Positions 5,900 through 6,688 of a DNA stretch of 6,688 nt are shown here, one piece after another. The stretch is taken from positions 1 through 6,688 of the forward strand of contig CAJUMT010000192.1 in the NCBI GenBank assembly GCA_910587495.1, read 5' to 3'. The notes beneath the pieces are model-generated. The model saw only the letters and a list, made by a program, of their open reading frames with translations, did no database searches and was not told the DNA's origin. The number at the start of each line of letters is the position of its first letter. Position 1 is the first letter of the stretch. The translations under genes and the position numbers were made by a program. This DNA comes from an uncultured Lachnospiraceae bacterium. Its GTDB lineage: Bacteria > Bacillota_A > Clostridia > Lachnospirales > Lachnospiraceae.

Positions 5900-6133
5900 A
5901 TGATTGATTGTTTATCCTGTAAAAGTGGGAAAATGGTTGATTCGACTACCACTTACACCGCTGTATTAGGCAACTGTATTTTAATTATTAAAAATGTACC
6001 CTGCGTAAAATGTAAACAGTGCGGTGATGTTCTATATAATATGGATATTCTTGAAAAAATAGACCGTATTGCCGCTATGGCGGAAAAGATGGCCAGTGAA
6101 GTTTCCATCGTTGACTATACGAAGGTTGCCTGA
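5900..6133 (+). CDS. YgiT-type zinc-finger protein (MqsA-like antitoxin domain)
   Basis: A 77-aa protein with zinc ligands Cys4 and Cys7 (CLSC) and Cys38 and Cys41 (CKQCG, preceded by VPC). The family core STTTYTAVLGNCILIIKNVP occupies 15-34, and a helical tail ends VSIVDYTKVA. This matches the N-terminal zinc domain of MqsA/YgiT; there is no helix-turn-helix domain, as is normal for the short Firmicutes members paired with DUF4258 toxins. The ATG at 5900 is chosen over that at 5798 because it has an AGGAAG site (5886-5891) 8 nt upstream and gives the usual family length. The gene is intact although its expected toxin partner upstream is reduced to a tail, so it would be an orphan antitoxin. 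Antitoxin function is inferred from family and context. Confidence 0.88.
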   Translation: MIDCLSCKSGKMVDSTTTYTAVLGNCILIIKNVPCVKCKQCGDVLYNMDILEKIDRIAAMAEKMASEVSIVDYTKVA

Positions 6134-6153
6134 CCTTTTTCCATGAATTTTAG

Positions 6154-6267
6154 GGAATAAAGTACCCCATAGCCCGGAATCTAAAAAACGCTTTCAGAGG
6201 TGAGAAAGGAACCCTTCTCCCAACACTAAAGCGCATTGAGGAACAATCAGGCCTAAAATTTAATTAG
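6154..6267 (+). pseudogene. Probable HicA-type toxin C-terminal remnant
   Basis: Between stops, the frame ends with EKGTLLPTLKRIEEQSGLKF and one Asn before TAG at 6265-6267. A KGTL...I.KQSGLKF ending is typical of HicA mRNA-interferase toxins, and the fragment lies just before a hicB-like gene, the normal hicA-hicB order. There is no start codon with a ribosome binding site, and the N-terminal two thirds, including the catalytic His region, are absent from 6134-6200. The IARNLKNAFRG stretch upstream aligns poorly. The call depends on a short match, so the homology is tentative. Confidence 0.4.
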
Positions 6268-6309
6268 CCCTGATTTCCTCCCAGCACATACGATCAAAGA
6301 GGTATTTTC

Positions 6310-6626
6310 ATGAAAAAAGTAGACCGTTATTTTACCCTGCTATCTTCATCTACGAATCTGGAAAAGAAATTGCTATTGATTTTCCTGACTTAAAATGCGC
6401 TACCAGCGGCACAAATGATGATGACGCGCTTTTATCGGCGCGTGAACTTCTAGGCTGTGTCCTTAATGGGCTTGAAGAAGATGGAGAAGAAATCCCAACA
6501 CCCACTCCTTTATCTGAAATTAAAACAAAGGAAAATGAACGGGCAGTTCTGATCGATGTCTACATGCCGTCAGTCCGTCTGGCCAATGTAAACCGTGCAG
6601 TAAAGTCCCAGCTCCATCTTGGATAA
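6310..6626 (+). pseudogene. HicB-type antitoxin, frameshifted
   Basis: The ATG at 6310 follows GAGG (6299-6302) at 7 nt and reads MKKVDRYF, then leaves frame and stops after 27 residues. Restoring one T to the four-T run at 6330-6333 gives Y-P-A-I-F-I-Y-E and a continuous HicB-like protein: IAIDFPDLKCATSG, then DDDALLSARELLGCVLNGLEEDGEEIP and ENERAVLIDVYMPSVRLANVNRAVK. HicB antitoxins use this partial RNase H-like fold to neutralise HicA. The restored product is about 105 aa, ending VKSQLHLG at tandem TAA TGA. The family usually continues another 25-35 residues (a TLP-W-L DNA-binding segment), so the C-terminus also looks lost. The frameshift could be real decay or a sequencing error in the homopolymer. 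Confidence 0.8.
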
Positions 6627-6688
6627 TGAAAACTTACCCATGGGCGATGTCCTCCTTGGGGAGCAGTATATAGATGTGGCTGACCTCC
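6627..6688 (+). other. Unrecognised sequence at the right edge
   Basis: The plus-strand frame running through 6612-6688 is open and reads SILDNENLPMGDVLLGEQYI, followed by DVADL, to the edge. It is a different frame from the HicB tail and does not resemble the missing HicB C-terminus. A minus-strand frame ending LLPKEDIAHG is also open. Too short to call. Confidence 0.2.

Noticed and set aside
6134..6180. Terminator after the YgiT-type gene (GGG...CCC pair near 6153-6168)
   Set aside because: Only a 3-bp stem with no following T-tract; not supportable.

Overview
The window reads as chromosomal DNA of an obligately or mainly anaerobic low-to-mid-GC Clostridia, most likely a member of the Lachnospiraceae. 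The evidence is the oxygen-sensitive class III ribonucleotide reductase, strong AGGAGG-type ribosome binding sites, and protein sequences (MiaB, YitT, NrdD, YgiT, HicB) that look like that family. This placement is inferred from recognition, not from a search. No rRNA, tRNA, CRISPR array or insertion sequence is visible.

Minus-strand core, about 5440 down to 1. In transcription order it holds miaB (tRNA A37 methylthiotransferase), a YitT-family membrane protein 8 nt behind it, then a 133-nt gap carrying two NrdR-type boxes and a promoter. After the gap comes the anaerobic ribonucleotide reductase operon. The large NrdD chain (771 aa) has an ATP cone, active-site cysteines and zinc-ribbon cysteines but no glycyl radical motif. 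A separate 52-aa gene starting 29 nt downstream with its own strong ribosome binding site carries the missing RRITGYLVG glycyl radical segment and the conserved NrdD C-terminus. It overlaps the GTG start of nrdG, the radical-SAM activase, which runs off the left edge. The reductase therefore seems to be encoded as two chains plus activase: the glycyl radical domain would act in trans.

Intergenic and accessory part, 5441 to 6688. Next to miaB are its -10 element, an 11-bp inverted repeat with a 40-nt interior, and a 36-codon minus-strand ORF with an extended -10 promoter, ribosome binding site and the inverted repeat just after its stop. Then, on the plus strand, come decayed toxin-antitoxin genes. 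The C-terminal tail of a DUF4258-type toxin is fused in frame to an intact YgiT-type zinc-finger antitoxin. A likely HicA C-terminal remnant follows, and then a HicB-type antitoxin broken by a one-base loss in a T run and cut short at its C-terminus. The last about 60 bases are unrecognised.

How it works together: NrdR would repress nrdD-nrdD'-nrdG through tandem boxes overlapping the promoter. NrdG would generate the glycyl radical on the small chain, which must associate with the large chain to reduce ribonucleotides. The toxin-antitoxin cluster appears functionally unrelated to the core genes.
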